The translations under genes were made by a program, and so were the position numbers. From Hydrogenophilus sp. (GTDB taxonomy: Bacteria > Pseudomonadota > Gammaproteobacteria > Burkholderiales > Thiobacillaceae), in assembly GCA_020725265.1 (NCBI GenBank), contig DYFK01000016.1:1-45715 (forward strand): a DNA stretch of 45,715 nucleotides, in the 5' to 3' direction. Below the pieces are notes generated by a model. It saw nothing but the letters and a program-made list of their open reading frames with translations. It did not search any database and was not told where the DNA came from. This document shows positions 8,879 to 16,750 of this stretch, in pieces (the first letter of the stretch is position 1; every line of letters begins with the position of its first letter).

Positions 8879-9964
8879 TCAGTCGGCCAGCGCCGGGTAG
8901 TCGGTATAGCCGTGCGCGTCGCCGCCGTAGAAGGTGGCCGGGTCCGGCGCGTTGAGCGGGGCGCCGCGCCGGTAGCGTTCCGGCAGATCGGGGTTGGCGA
9001 GGAAGGGCACGCCGAACGCGACCAGATCGGCCCGGCCGGCGGCGAGCACGGCATTGGCGCGCGCCTGGTCGTAACCGCCGTTGGTCATGTAGACGCCGCG
9101 CCAGCGCGCGCGCAGTTCGAGCGGGTCGAAGAACGGTCCGGCGGCGCCCGGCGCATCGCGGCCGACTTCGGTGACGTGCAGGTAGGCGAGCGGGAAATCG
9201 CCGAGCAGGTCGACGACGCGGCTGAAGGTGGCGCGCGGATCGCTGTCGCGCATGTCGTTGAACGGCTGCACCGGCGACAGGCGCACGCCGACCCGGTCGG
9301 CCCCGCAGGCGTCGACCACGGCGGCCATGACTTCCATGAGCAGGCGGGCGCGCCGGTCGATGGCGCCGCCATAGGCATCGTCGCGCCGATTGCTGCCGTC
9401 GCGCAGGAACTGGTCGAGCAGATAGCCGTTGGCGGCATGCACTTCGACGCCGTCGAAGCCGGCGGCCAGCGCGTTGGCCGCGGCGGCCCGGTAATCGGCG
9501 ACGATGCCGGGCAATTCCTCGAGTGCAAGCGCGCGCGGCGTGACGAACGGTTTTGGCCCGGCCATCGTGAACGCCTCGCCCGCCGGCGCGATGGCGGAAG
9601 GCGCCACCGGCGCGATGCCGCCCGGTTGCAGGTCGGGATGGGAAACGCGGCCGACGTGCCAGAGCTGGCAATGGATGCGGCCACCGGCGCCATGCACGGC
9701 ATCGGTGACCGCGCGCCAGCCGGCGACCTGGGCCTCGTTCCAGATGCCCGGCGTGAGCGGATAGCCGACCGCGGTCGGCGAGACGCAGGTGGCCTCGGTC
9801 AGGATCAGACCGGCGCCGGCGCGCTGCCGGTAGTACTCGACGTTGAGCGCGCGCGGCACGCCTTCCGGGGTCGAACGGTTGCGCGTCAGCGGCGCCATGA
9901 CCACACGGTTGGGCAGGGTCATGCGGCCGACGGCGAGCGGGCTGAACAGATCGATGGCGGACAT
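8879..9964 (-). CDS. nemA: NADH:flavin oxidoreductase, old yellow enzyme (NemA-type)
   Basis: A 361-residue FMN-dependent reductase. Start ATG 9964 has AGGAAAG about 9 bases upstream; an upstream frame to 10018 lacks this. The N-terminal 'LFSPLAVGRMTLPNRVVMAP', 'YYRQRAGAGLILTEAT' and 'VHAANGYLLDQFLRDGSN' are diagnostic of the OYE family, and the C-terminal 'YGGDAHGYTDYP' matches NemA-like members. Such enzymes reduce electrophilic alkenes, nitro esters and N-ethylmaleimide using NAD(P)H. The MBL-fold hydrolase follows on the same strand, which would suit a shared electrophile-detoxification role. In E. coli nemA is repressed by NemR; no such regulator is visible here. Confidence 0.9.
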   Translation of the reverse strand: MSAIDLFSPLAVGRMTLPNRVVMAPLTRNRSTPEGVPRALNVEYYRQRAGAGLILTEATCVSPTAVGYPLTPGIWNEAQVAGWRAVTDAVHGAGGRIHCQLWHVGRVSHPDLQPGGIAPVAPSAIAPAGEAFTMAGPKPFVTPRALALEELPGIVADYRAAAANALAAGFDGVEVHAANGYLLDQFLRDGSNRRDDAYGGAIDRRARLLMEVMAAVVDACGADRVGVRLSPVQPFNDMRDSDPRATFSRVVDLLGDFPLAYLHVTEVGRDAPGAAGPFFDPLELRARWRGVYMTNGGYDQARANAVLAAGRADLVAFGVPFLANPDLPERYRRGAPLNAPDPATFYGGDAHGYTDYPALAD

Positions 9965-10060
9965 GGGCTCGGGCTTTCCTGGTTGCGGAACGTGGGCTAG
10001 TGTACTGCCTACTCCCACCCGCGCTCACGCGTGCCGCCGCCGCGTTCGCCCCGATCCGCC

Positions 10061-10705
10061 ATGCCCGCCGACGCCCTGTTCCTGCTGTCCAGCCACTGTC
10101 CACACTGCCCGGCCGTGCTCGCCGGTCTCGCCGATCTGCTCAAACGCGGCGAGATCGGCCGGCTGGAGGCGATCAACATCGAGCTGCATCCGGAATCGGC
10201 CCGCGCGCTCGGCGTGCGCTCGGTGCCGTGGACCCGGATCGGCCCGTTCGAGCTGACCGGCGCGCTCACCGTCGCCGAGTTGACCACCTGGGCAACCCGG
10301 GCCGACACGCCCGACGGCATGGCCGACGCCTTCCACGATCTGCTCAAGCAGGGCGGGCTGGCGCGGGTGCGCGCGTTGATCGAGGCGGAGCCCGGCCGGC
10401 TGGCGGCGCTGCTCGCCATCGTCGCCAACCCGGAAGCCAGTCTGAACGTGCGCCTGGGCGTCGGCGTGCTGATCGAGGAATACGCCGGCACGCCGGCGCT
10501 GGCGGCGCTGCTGCCGGAACTGACCGGGTTGAGCACCGATGCCGATGCCCGCGTGCGCGCCGATGCCTGCCACTACCTGGGGCTGACCGGCGTGCCGGAC
10601 GCGCGCGCGCCGCTCGCCAGCCGGCTCGACGATGACGATGCCGACGTGCGCGAGATCGCCCAGGAGTCGCTAGAAGCGCTCGACACGCGCGGAGCGGCGG
10701 CATGA
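10061..10705 (+). CDS. Thioredoxin-fold protein with CPHC motif fused to HEAT-like repeats
   Basis: A 214-residue protein with no signal peptide. The first 85 residues look like a thioredoxin/glutaredoxin domain: 'LLSSHCPHC' places the redox pair at Cys13 and Cys16 after the first strand, and 'GVRSVPWTRIG' supplies the cis-proline loop. Residues about 90-214 form helical repeats ('DARVRADACHYLGLTGVPDA', 'DDDADVREIAQESL') of HEAT/armadillo type. CPHC is the DsbA-type redox motif, but the location here is cytoplasmic. The stop overlaps the start of the next gene (ATGA at 10702-10705), so the two are translationally coupled. A disulfide-handling role toward a partner bound by the repeats is plausible but unproven. 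Confidence 0.8.
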   Translation: MPADALFLLSSHCPHCPAVLAGLADLLKRGEIGRLEAINIELHPESARALGVRSVPWTRIGPFELTGALTVAELTTWATRADTPDGMADAFHDLLKQGGLARVRALIEAEPGRLAALLAIVANPEASLNVRLGVGVLIEEYAGTPALAALLPELTGLSTDADARVRADACHYLGLTGVPDARAPLASRLDDDDADVREIAQESLEALDTRGAAA

Positions 10706-12156
10706 TCGGCCTGGCCCGGCCCGATCTGCTGCGTGAACACGCGTGGATCGGCGGCGTCTGGCGCGCCGCCGATGACGGCGCCCGCATGGAAGTGCGCAAC
10801 CCGGCCAACGGCGCCCTGCTCGGCACGGTGCCGGCGCTGTCGCGCGCCAGCGTGACCGAAGCCATCGACGCGGCGCACGCCGCCTTTCCGGCCTGGCGCG
10901 ACCGGCTCGCGCGCGAACGCGCCGACCTGTTGCGCCGCTGGCATGGCCTGATGCTGGCGCACGCCGACGATCTCGCCCGTCTGATCACGCTGGAACAGGG
11001 CAAGCCGCTGGCCGAGGCGCGCGGCGAGGTGGTCTACGCCGCCGGCTTCCTGGAATGGTTCGCCGAGGAAGCCAAACGCGTCCACGGCGATATCGTGCCC
11101 TCGCCCTGGGCCGGTCGTCGGGTGCTGACGCTGCGTCAGCCGCTCGGCGTCGCCGCGCTGATCACGCCATGGAACTTCCCCGCCGCCATGCTCACGCGCA
11201 AGGCCGGCGCCGCGCTGGCGGCGGGCTGCTCGGTAGTCGCCCGGCCGGCCTCCAAAACACCGTTCACCGCGCTGGCGCTGGCCGCGCTCGCCGAGGAAGC
11301 CGGCTTCCCGGCCGGCGTCATCAATGTCGTTACCGGCCCGGCGGAGCCGATCGGCGCCGAGTTCTGCGCCAACCCGCGCGTGCGCAAGCTGTCCTTCACC
11401 GGCTCCACCGAGGTCGGCCGCGCCCTGCTCGCCGCCTGCGCCGGCACCATCAAGCGGGTGTCGCTGGAACTGGGCGGCAACGCGCCGTTCATCGTGTTCG
11501 ACGACGCCGATCTGGACGCCGCCGTCGAGGGCGCGCTCGCTTCCAAATACCGCAACGCCGGCCAGACCTGCGTCTGCGCCAACCGGCTGCTGGTGCAATC
11601 CGGTATCCACGATGCCTTCGTCGAACGACTGGCGGCGGCGGTGGCCGGGCTCAAGGTCGGCGATGGCCTGGAACCCGGTGTCCAGCAGGGGCCGCTGGTC
11701 AGTCAGGCGGCGGTCGCCAAGGTCGAGCGACTACTCGCCGAGGCCGTCGCCGGCGGCGCCCGCATCGCCTGTGGCGGTGATCGACACGCCCTCGGTGGCG
11801 GTTTCTTCCAGCCGACCGTGCTCGCCGACGCGCACTCGGACATGGCCATCTGCCGCGAGGAATTATTCGGCCCGGTGGCGCCGGTGATCCGTTTCGACAC
11901 CGAGGCGGAGGCCATCCGTCTGGCCAACGACACCGAATCCGGCCTCGCCGCCTATTTCTATGCGCGCGACATGGCGCGCGTCTGGCGGGTGGCGGAAGCG
12001 CTCGAATACGGCATGGTCGGCGTCAACGCCGGCGTCATCTCCACCGAGGTCGCGCCGTTCGGCGGCTTCAAGCAATCGGGCCTCGGCCGCGAGGGCGGCG
12101 CCGAGGGCATCGATGCCTATCTGGAAAGCAAATACGTCTGCCTCGGCGGGCTTTGA
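10702..12156 (+). CDS. gabD: NAD(P)-dependent succinate-semialdehyde dehydrogenase
   Basis: A 484-residue aldehyde dehydrogenase closely resembling E. coli GabD throughout, for example 'LITLEQGKPLAEARGEV', 'LELGGNAPFIVFDDADLD' (catalytic Glu) and 'YRNAGQTCVCANRLLVQ' (catalytic Cys). It oxidises succinate semialdehyde to succinate in GABA and related catabolism. The CVC arrangement around the nucleophile is the redox-sensitive pair described for SSADH enzymes. One oddity is 'VARPASKTPF' where GabD has 'VLKPAS': the cofactor-contacting Lys is Arg181. It is coupled by a 4-bp overlap to the thioredoxin-HEAT gene; no transaminase (gabT) is visible. Confidence 0.9.
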   Translation: MIGLARPDLLREHAWIGGVWRAADDGARMEVRNPANGALLGTVPALSRASVTEAIDAAHAAFPAWRDRLARERADLLRRWHGLMLAHADDLARLITLEQGKPLAEARGEVVYAAGFLEWFAEEAKRVHGDIVPSPWAGRRVLTLRQPLGVAALITPWNFPAAMLTRKAGAALAAGCSVVARPASKTPFTALALAALAEEAGFPAGVINVVTGPAEPIGAEFCANPRVRKLSFTGSTEVGRALLAACAGTIKRVSLELGGNAPFIVFDDADLDAAVEGALASKYRNAGQTCVCANRLLVQSGIHDAFVERLAAAVAGLKVGDGLEPGVQQGPLVSQAAVAKVERLLAEAVAGGARIACGGDRHALGGGFFQPTVLADAHSDMAICREELFGPVAPVIRFDTEAEAIRLANDTESGLAAYFYARDMARVWRVAEALEYGMVGVNAGVISTEVAPFGGFKQSGLGREGGAEGIDAYLESKYVCLGGL

Positions 12157-12207
12157 GCCCGGCCGGGGTCGGCAGCCACGCCGCGACGGGCTCTCGACGC
12201 TATCTCC

Positions 12208-12254
12208 TTGTCACAATTGGGTTTATTGACAATATTAGAAAATTAGAAGATTAT
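12208..12254 (+). promoter_or_regulatory. Promoter of the cytochrome operon, with inverted repeat
   Basis: In an AT-rich island, TTGACA (12226-12231) is followed after 17 bases by GATTAT (12249-12254), a good sigma-70 -35 and a 4/6 -10. An inverted repeat TTGTCA (12208-12213)/TGACAA (12227-12232) overlaps the -35 and could be a regulator site. The expected start lies about 95 bases before the cytochrome c ATG. Confidence 0.6.
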
Positions 12255-12356
12255 CGAAACCAGTTTGCAATCGCATTTGTCCTGTACATTTTTCCTTTAG
12301 ATTCGCAAGCATTTCACGAACCCACCCGCATCCCTTTCCCGCCTCCGGAGACCCAC

Positions 12357-12722
12357 ATGAAAGCCCAGACCTTCGCCCTCGCGACCGCCGCCATCCTGTC
12401 CGTTTCCGCCACCGCCCACGCCGGGGATCCGGCCGTCGGCAAACAGAAAGCCGCCGCCTGCATCGCCTGCCACGGCAGCGACAGCTATCCCGGAATCTTC
12501 TATACGCTGCAACTCGGCGGCCGCAACGCCGACAAGCTGACGGTGAAGACCATGAAGTACAAGACCGGCAAGATCCTGCATCCGATGATGAATCTGGCCG
12601 TGGCCTTCTTCGACGAGAAGGAAATCGAGGACATCGCCGCCTACTACCAGTCACTGGGCAAGCCGGCCTTCACCTCGCCGCTGATCAAGATCAAGGGTGA
12701 CGACGAGGACGGTGCTCGCTGA
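12357..12722 (+). CDS. Small exported class I cytochrome c
   Basis: A 121-residue protein. The ATG at 12357 follows CCGGAG. A signal peptide ends at 'ATAHA', leaving about 100 residues with one haem site, 'CIACH', and 'HPMMNLAVAFFDEKEIEDIA', where a Met would be the distal ligand, as in c4/c5-like domains. It should carry one haem c in the periplasm and shuttle electrons. It is the first gene of a four-gene haem operon with cytochrome b561, SHP and DHC, 11 bases before the cytochrome b gene. Its likely role is to exchange electrons with DHC or a downstream oxidase; this is inference. Confidence 0.88.
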   Translation: MKAQTFALATAAILSVSATAHAGDPAVGKQKAAACIACHGSDSYPGIFYTLQLGGRNADKLTVKTMKYKTGKILHPMMNLAVAFFDEKEIEDIAAYYQSLGKPAFTSPLIKIKGDDEDGAR

Positions 12723-12733
12723 CCATCCCCGCG

Positions 12734-13351
12734 ATGATGGCCATGACCGGGATGCGCCGGGAAAAGGTTTATGACCCGATCCTGCGCGTCATCCACGCCT
12801 GGAACGCGTTCGCCCTGCTGCTGTTGCTGGCCGCCAGCCTGCTCGCGCAGGCGCTGCCGTACACGCCGGAAGCGGTGTTCCTTTGGCGTTTCCATGTCTG
12901 GACCGGTTACGCGCTGACCGTCGGCCTGGTCGCGCGACTGGCCTGGGGCATCAATGGCCCACGTCACGCCCGCTTCGCCGCCATGTGGCGCTGGCGCGAC
13001 TGGCTGGCGGCGGCGCGCCGGCGCCAGTTCTTCACGACGCCGCGCGACTGGGGCCACCACCCGCTCGCCGCCGCCGTCTATCTGTTGTTCTACCTGCTGC
13101 TGATCGTCATGGTCATCACCGGTCTCACCCTGGCCGCCATCGAGCAGGGCCAGGGGCCGCTCGCCCGCTGGCTGGCCCATGAAGTCGCGCTGGCGGGCTG
13201 GCTCAGGACGCCGCACGACATCCTCGAGGACTTCCTGATCGGTTTCGTCGTGATCCACGTCGCCGCGCTGATCCTGCACGAATCCCGGCATGGCGTGCCG
13301 GTCGCCCAGGCCATGGTCAGCGGCTATCAATATCGCAAGGACGAGGAATGA
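12734..13351 (+). CDS. Cytochrome b561-type membrane protein
   Basis: A 205-residue protein with four hydrophobic helices (around residues 20-42, 50-70, 112-137 and 165-185) and His residues in helix positions suited to two b haems ('LRVIHAWNAF', 'WRFHVWTGYA', 'GFVVIHVAAL'). This is the bacterial dihaem cytochrome b561 type that passes quinol electrons to periplasmic c-type cytochromes. Several in-frame ATGs (12734, 12737, 12743, 12752) exist and none has a clear ribosome site. Its stop overlaps the SHP start (ATGA). In SHP/DHC loci of Rhodobacter and Shewanella the same b-type subunit is present and is thought to reduce DHC. Confidence 0.9.
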   Translation: MMAMTGMRREKVYDPILRVIHAWNAFALLLLLAASLLAQALPYTPEAVFLWRFHVWTGYALTVGLVARLAWGINGPRHARFAAMWRWRDWLAAARRRQFFTTPRDWGHHPLAAAVYLLFYLLLIVMVITGLTLAAIEQGQGPLARWLAHEVALAGWLRTPHDILEDFLIGFVVIHVAALILHESRHGVPVAQAMVSGYQYRKDEE

Positions 13352-13749
13352 AACTGCCACTGTCGAATCTCACCGGCCTGGCCATGCTGGCGTTGTCCGG
13401 CGTCCACGCCCAGGCCGAAACCCCGCGCCAGATCCTGGACAGCTACGTGGCGCAGGCCGGCGCCGCTTCGGCGACGCGCGGCGAGACCCTGTTCCGCGGC
13501 CAGTTCAGTGGCGGCCGGATCGCGCGCGCCTGCACCGCCTGCCATACCGATGACGCCCGCGCCATGGGCCAGCACGTCAAGACCGGGAAGGTCATCGACC
13601 CACTCGCTCCGGTTGCCCAGAAAGACCGCTTCACCGACCCGGCCAAGGTCGAGAAATGGTTCCGGCGCAACTGCAACGAAGTGCTGGGACGCGAATGCAC
13701 GCCCCAGGAAAAGGCCGATTTCACCGCCTACATGATCACGTTGAAGTGA
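13348..13749 (+). CDS. shp: SHP, oxygen/NO-binding monohaem cytochrome c (DUF1924)
   Basis: A 133-residue exported protein. The signal peptide ends at 'GVHAQA'. The mature part has one haem motif, 'CTACH', and the family signature 'KWFRRNCNEVLGRECTPQEK'. In Rhodobacter sphaeroides SHP an Asn is the unusual distal haem ligand and is displaced by O2 or NO, while two Cys form a disulfide; the matching Asn and two Cys are in that signature here. SHP has been proposed to detoxify NO or related species, and its physiological role is unsettled. The gene overlaps the cytochrome b561 stop and is followed after 7 bases by DHC, its electron donor in the characterised systems. Confidence 0.88.
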   Translation: MKLPLSNLTGLAMLALSGVHAQAETPRQILDSYVAQAGAASATRGETLFRGQFSGGRIARACTACHTDDARAMGQHVKTGKVIDPLAPVAQKDRFTDPAKVEKWFRRNCNEVLGRECTPQEKADFTAYMITLK

Positions 13750-13756
13750 GTCCGAC

Positions 13757-14305
13757 ATGGCCAATATCCGCCTTCGCGCCGACCGTTACGGCATCGACTG
13801 GAAGAACCTGCTGACCCTGGCCGTCGCGGTCGGCGCCGCCGTGCTCTGGATCGCCCGGGCGCCGGCCAGCGACGAGGCGCTGTTCCCGATGCCGGTCGGC
13901 AAGACCTACCTGAACGAATGCGGCAGTTGCCACACCGCCTACGCGCCCGGCCACCTGCCGGCCCGCTCCTGGCGCCGGATGATGGCCGAACTGTCCGACC
14001 ATTTCGGCGAGGACGCCAGCCTCGACCAGCCGGCGCATCTGTCGATCCTGAAGGATCTGGAAACGCTGGCCGCCGACAACCCCGCCGCCAACCAGCGCAT
14101 GCGCCGAATCGCCGCCGGCGTGCCGGCTGGCGCGACGCCGCAGCGGATCACCGAAACCGCCTATTTCCGCCATCTGCACGACGAAGTGCCCAAGCACTTC
14201 TGGCGGCGCAAGTCGATCGGCAACCCGGCCAACTGCGCGGCCTGCCATCCGCGCGCCAACGAAGGCCGCTACGGCGAGCGGGAAATCCGGATTCCGGCCC
14301 AGTAG
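13757..14305 (+). CDS. dhc: DHC, dihaem cytochrome c (SHP partner)
   Basis: A 182-residue protein. One hydrophobic segment (about 16-33, 'NLLTLAVAVGAAVLWIA') either anchors it or acts as a signal. Two haem sites, 'CGSCH' and 'CAACH', together with 'LPARSWRRMMAELSDHFGEDASL', identify the dihaem cytochrome c family that accompanies SHP. DHC takes electrons from the b561 subunit and reduces SHP in the systems studied. It is the last gene of the operon; the convergent zinc-ribbon gene ends 8 bases later and no terminator hairpin is evident between them. Confidence 0.88.
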   Translation: MANIRLRADRYGIDWKNLLTLAVAVGAAVLWIARAPASDEALFPMPVGKTYLNECGSCHTAYAPGHLPARSWRRMMAELSDHFGEDASLDQPAHLSILKDLETLAADNPAANQRMRRIAAGVPAGATPQRITETAYFRHLHDEVPKHFWRRKSIGNPANCAACHPRANEGRYGEREIRIPAQ

Positions 14306-14313
14306 CGCCGCGC

Positions 14314-14613
14314 TCAGCCGCCGAACAGATCGTCGAGCGCGGCGCGCGCGGTCGCCGCCGCGTCCTGGTCCGGGGCGGACGCCGGCCCGCCGGCAACCTG
14401 GAACCATTCGCAGAAATTGGCGCGGGTCTTGTCGCCCACCTCCTCGGCCGCGCGTTCGCGGCACTGCTTGGCCTTGGCGGTATCGTGATGCCGGCACATG
14501 CGGCAGACATGGAGTTCGGCGCGACAGGCCGGACAGACCGCGCGCCGGCCGAACGGTCTCGGCACATCAGCCAGACTGGCGCCGCATTTCCAGCAGACCG
14601 CTTCTTCAGTCAT
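14314..14613 (-). CDS. Small zinc-ribbon protein
   Basis: A 99-residue protein with three Cys pairs, 'CWKC', 'CPAC' and 'CRMC', followed by 'RHHDTAKAKQCRE' and a further Cys in 'RANFCEWFQ'. This suggests one or two zinc-binding knuckles. The family is common in proteobacteria and without assigned function. ATG 14613 or an in-frame ATG at 14619 could be the start; neither has a strong ribosome site. The C-terminus is acidic and Ala-rich. It is divergent from the CinA-like gene, with about 60 bases between the starts. Confidence 0.75.
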   Translation of the reverse strand: MTEEAVCWKCGASLADVPRPFGRRAVCPACRAELHVCRMCRHHDTAKAKQCRERAAEEVGDKTRANFCEWFQVAGGPASAPDQDAAATARAALDDLFGG

Positions 14614-14676
14614 GGCCATTCCAGGGTAACGGGGAACGGGCATGATAGCGAACACCCCGCCGCAAGGAAGCCCGTG

Positions 14677-15480
14677 ATGTCGACCTCCCGCCCCTTCGAA
14701 CTGCTGGTCATCGGCGACGAAATCCTGTCGGGCAAGCGCCAGGACCGGCATTTCCCCAAGCTGCGCGAACTGCTCGCCGCGCGCGGTCTGAGCCTGGCGC
14801 GCGTCCAGTATCTGGGTGACGACCGCGCCCGCCTGACCCGCGTGCTGCGCGAGCTCGACCCCGAAGCCATCGTGTTCAGTTGCGGAGGCATCGGCGCCAC
14901 GCCGGACGATCACACCCGCCAGGCCGCGGCGGCGGCGTTCGACCGGCCTCTGCGCCTTCATCCCGGCGCGCGCGAACTCATCGCCGCGCACATGGCCGAA
15001 ATCGGCCAGGAACTGACGCCGGAACGGCTGCGCATGGGCGAGTTTCCCGAGGGCGCCGAGCTGATCCCCAACCCGTACAACCGAATTCCCGGGTTTTCCG
15101 TGGGCGACCGCCATTTCCTGCCCGGCTTCCCGGTGATGGCTTGGCCGATGCTGGAATGGCTGCTGGAAACCCGTTACCGCGTCCTGTTCCGTGAATCGCC
15201 GCCGGCGGAACGGGCGCTGCGCGCGCGCGGCCTCAACGAAGGTACGCTGACGCCCTTGCTGGACGCGATCGAGCGCGATTTCGCCGGCGTGCGCGTGTTC
15301 AGCCTGCCGCGCGTCGATCCGGAAAAACGCTATGTCTATGAGATCGAACTGGGCGTCAAGGGCGAGATCGCCGACACCGATCAAGCCGGCCGCCTGGAAG
15401 CCGCCTTCGCCCGCCTGCACGATGGCGTGCTGGCGCTGGGCGGCACGATTCAGCCGGAAGCGCCGGACTCCGGCAGGTAA
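14677..15480 (+). CDS. CinA/MoaB-like molybdopterin-binding domain protein
   Basis: A 267-residue protein starting at ATG 14677, with AAGGAAG seven bases upstream. The first 170 residues match the MoaB/Mog (CinA N-terminal) fold: 'LLVIGDEILSGKRQDRHF' and 'IVFSCGGIGATPDDHTRQA' are the signature loops. The nicotinamide-nucleotide amidase domain of full CinA is missing. Stand-alone members of this group are widespread and poorly characterised; a pyrophosphatase or nucleotide-related role is known for CinA relatives, not for this protein. The 3' end overlaps the convergent MFS gene by 31 bp. Confidence 0.85.
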   Translation: MSTSRPFELLVIGDEILSGKRQDRHFPKLRELLAARGLSLARVQYLGDDRARLTRVLRELDPEAIVFSCGGIGATPDDHTRQAAAAAFDRPLRLHPGARELIAAHMAEIGQELTPERLRMGEFPEGAELIPNPYNRIPGFSVGDRHFLPGFPVMAWPMLEWLLETRYRVLFRESPPAERALRARGLNEGTLTPLLDAIERDFAGVRVFSLPRVDPEKRYVYEIELGVKGEIADTDQAGRLEAAFARLHDGVLALGGTIQPEAPDSGR

Positions 15481-16721
15481 CGACAGCGGGTTTCCCGCAG
15501 ACTCAGCGCCGCCAGCCAGCCGAGCGCCGCGAAACCGGCCAGCACCAGCACGCCGGCGCGATATTCGGCCAGCCCGGCCGCGCCAGAACCGGCGGCGCGG
15601 TCGATGACCCAGCCGACCAGCGGTTGCAGGATGGCCGCGCCCAGGAACGCACCGGTATTGACCAGACTGGTGGCCATGCCGGACAGGGCATGGGGATTGA
15701 CCTCCTTGGCGCACGCCCAGGTCAGCGTGAAGCCGGACGCGCCCAGGCCCATCAGCGCGAACAGCGCATGACTCCAGCCCGGCGCCAGCGGCCAGCCGGC
15801 GACCAGCGGCCACCAGCAGGCCAGATGCAGACCACAGGCGGCCAGCACCACCGGCTTGCGCCGGCCGATCCGGTCGGACACGGCGCCGATGGAAAAGGCA
15901 CCGAACGCGAACGCAGCCAGCAGCAGCGAGGTGTGCGCGGTGGCTTCGGCGCGATCCCAACCATATCCCTGGGTAAGGAGTGGCACCGCCCAAAGGCCGG
16001 CGAACGCGAACAGCGCGCCGGCGACCCCCAGGTTGACGAAGAACCCCGGCCAGCTCCAGCGGTTGCCAGCGACCCGACGCAGGCCATCCAGCCAGTGGCC
16101 GTCATGGGCCGGATGCGCGCTCCGGCCTTCCAGTTCGCGCGGGCTGGGCAGGCCGACCTGGGCGGGCGCATCACGCACCAGCCACCAGGCCAGCCAGGCC
16201 AGCGCCAGCGAACCGATGCCGACGACCACGAACACCTCCCGCCAGCTCACATGGCCGAGCGCCCAGGCCAGCGGCGAGGCGGCAAGCACCGCGCCGAGAT
16301 TGCCGAGCAAGATGGTGAGACCGGCGAGCGTGCCGAAATGGCGCTCGCTGAACCAGACCGCGTTGAGCTTGAGCAGGGCGATGAAGGTGACCGAGACGCC
16401 CAGTCCGACCAGCAGGCGACCGCTGGCGGCCAGTGCGAAATCGTCGGCCAGCCCGAACAGGATGGAACCGGCGCCGGCGATCACGCCGCCGGCGGCGACG
16501 ATCCGGCGCGGTCCCAGCGTGTCGGCGAGCACGCCGGTGGGAATCTGCATCAGCGTGTAAACGTAGAAATAGGTCGCCGCCAGGCTGCCGAGCGTGGCCG
16601 CGTCGATCGCGAAGGCATCGCGCAGATCGGCGGCGATGGCGGCCGGCGCGAAACGGTGGAAGAACGACAGCACGAAGGCCAGGCCGACCACCACGAAAGC
16701 GGTCCAGCGCAGCCGCTGCAT
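15450..16721 (-). CDS. MFS transporter
   Basis: About 423 residues with 12 predicted helices. 'VLADTLGPRRIVAAGG' between helices 2 and 3 is the MFS signature loop, and 'GAVSDRIGRRKPVVL' is its second-half copy. The family resembles organophosphate/hexuronate-type or general anion symporters, but the substrate is unknown. ATG 16721 is chosen; a GTG at 16754 overlaps the stop of the amidotransferase gene (GTGA) and would add 11 residues. The gene follows asnO directly, so it could move the osmolyte made by that pathway or a precursor. That link is inference from position only. Confidence 0.88.
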   Translation of the reverse strand: MQRLRWTAFVVVGLAFVLSFFHRFAPAAIAADLRDAFAIDAATLGSLAATYFYVYTLMQIPTGVLADTLGPRRIVAAGGVIAGAGSILFGLADDFALAASGRLLVGLGVSVTFIALLKLNAVWFSERHFGTLAGLTILLGNLGAVLAASPLAWALGHVSWREVFVVVGIGSLALAWLAWWLVRDAPAQVGLPSPRELEGRSAHPAHDGHWLDGLRRVAGNRWSWPGFFVNLGVAGALFAFAGLWAVPLLTQGYGWDRAEATAHTSLLLAAFAFGAFSIGAVSDRIGRRKPVVLAACGLHLACWWPLVAGWPLAPGWSHALFALMGLGASGFTLTWACAKEVNPHALSGMATSLVNTGAFLGAAILQPLVGWVIDRAAGSGAAGLAEYRAGVLVLAGFAALGWLAALSLRETRCRYLPESGASG

Positions 16722-16750
16722 GCGCCGTCGCGAGTAGCTGGTGGGCTGCC

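Noticed and set aside
12226-12254. An FNR/Anr box before the cytochrome operon
   Set aside because: TTGAC-N4-TTAGA does not match TTGAT-N4-ATCAA in the second half.
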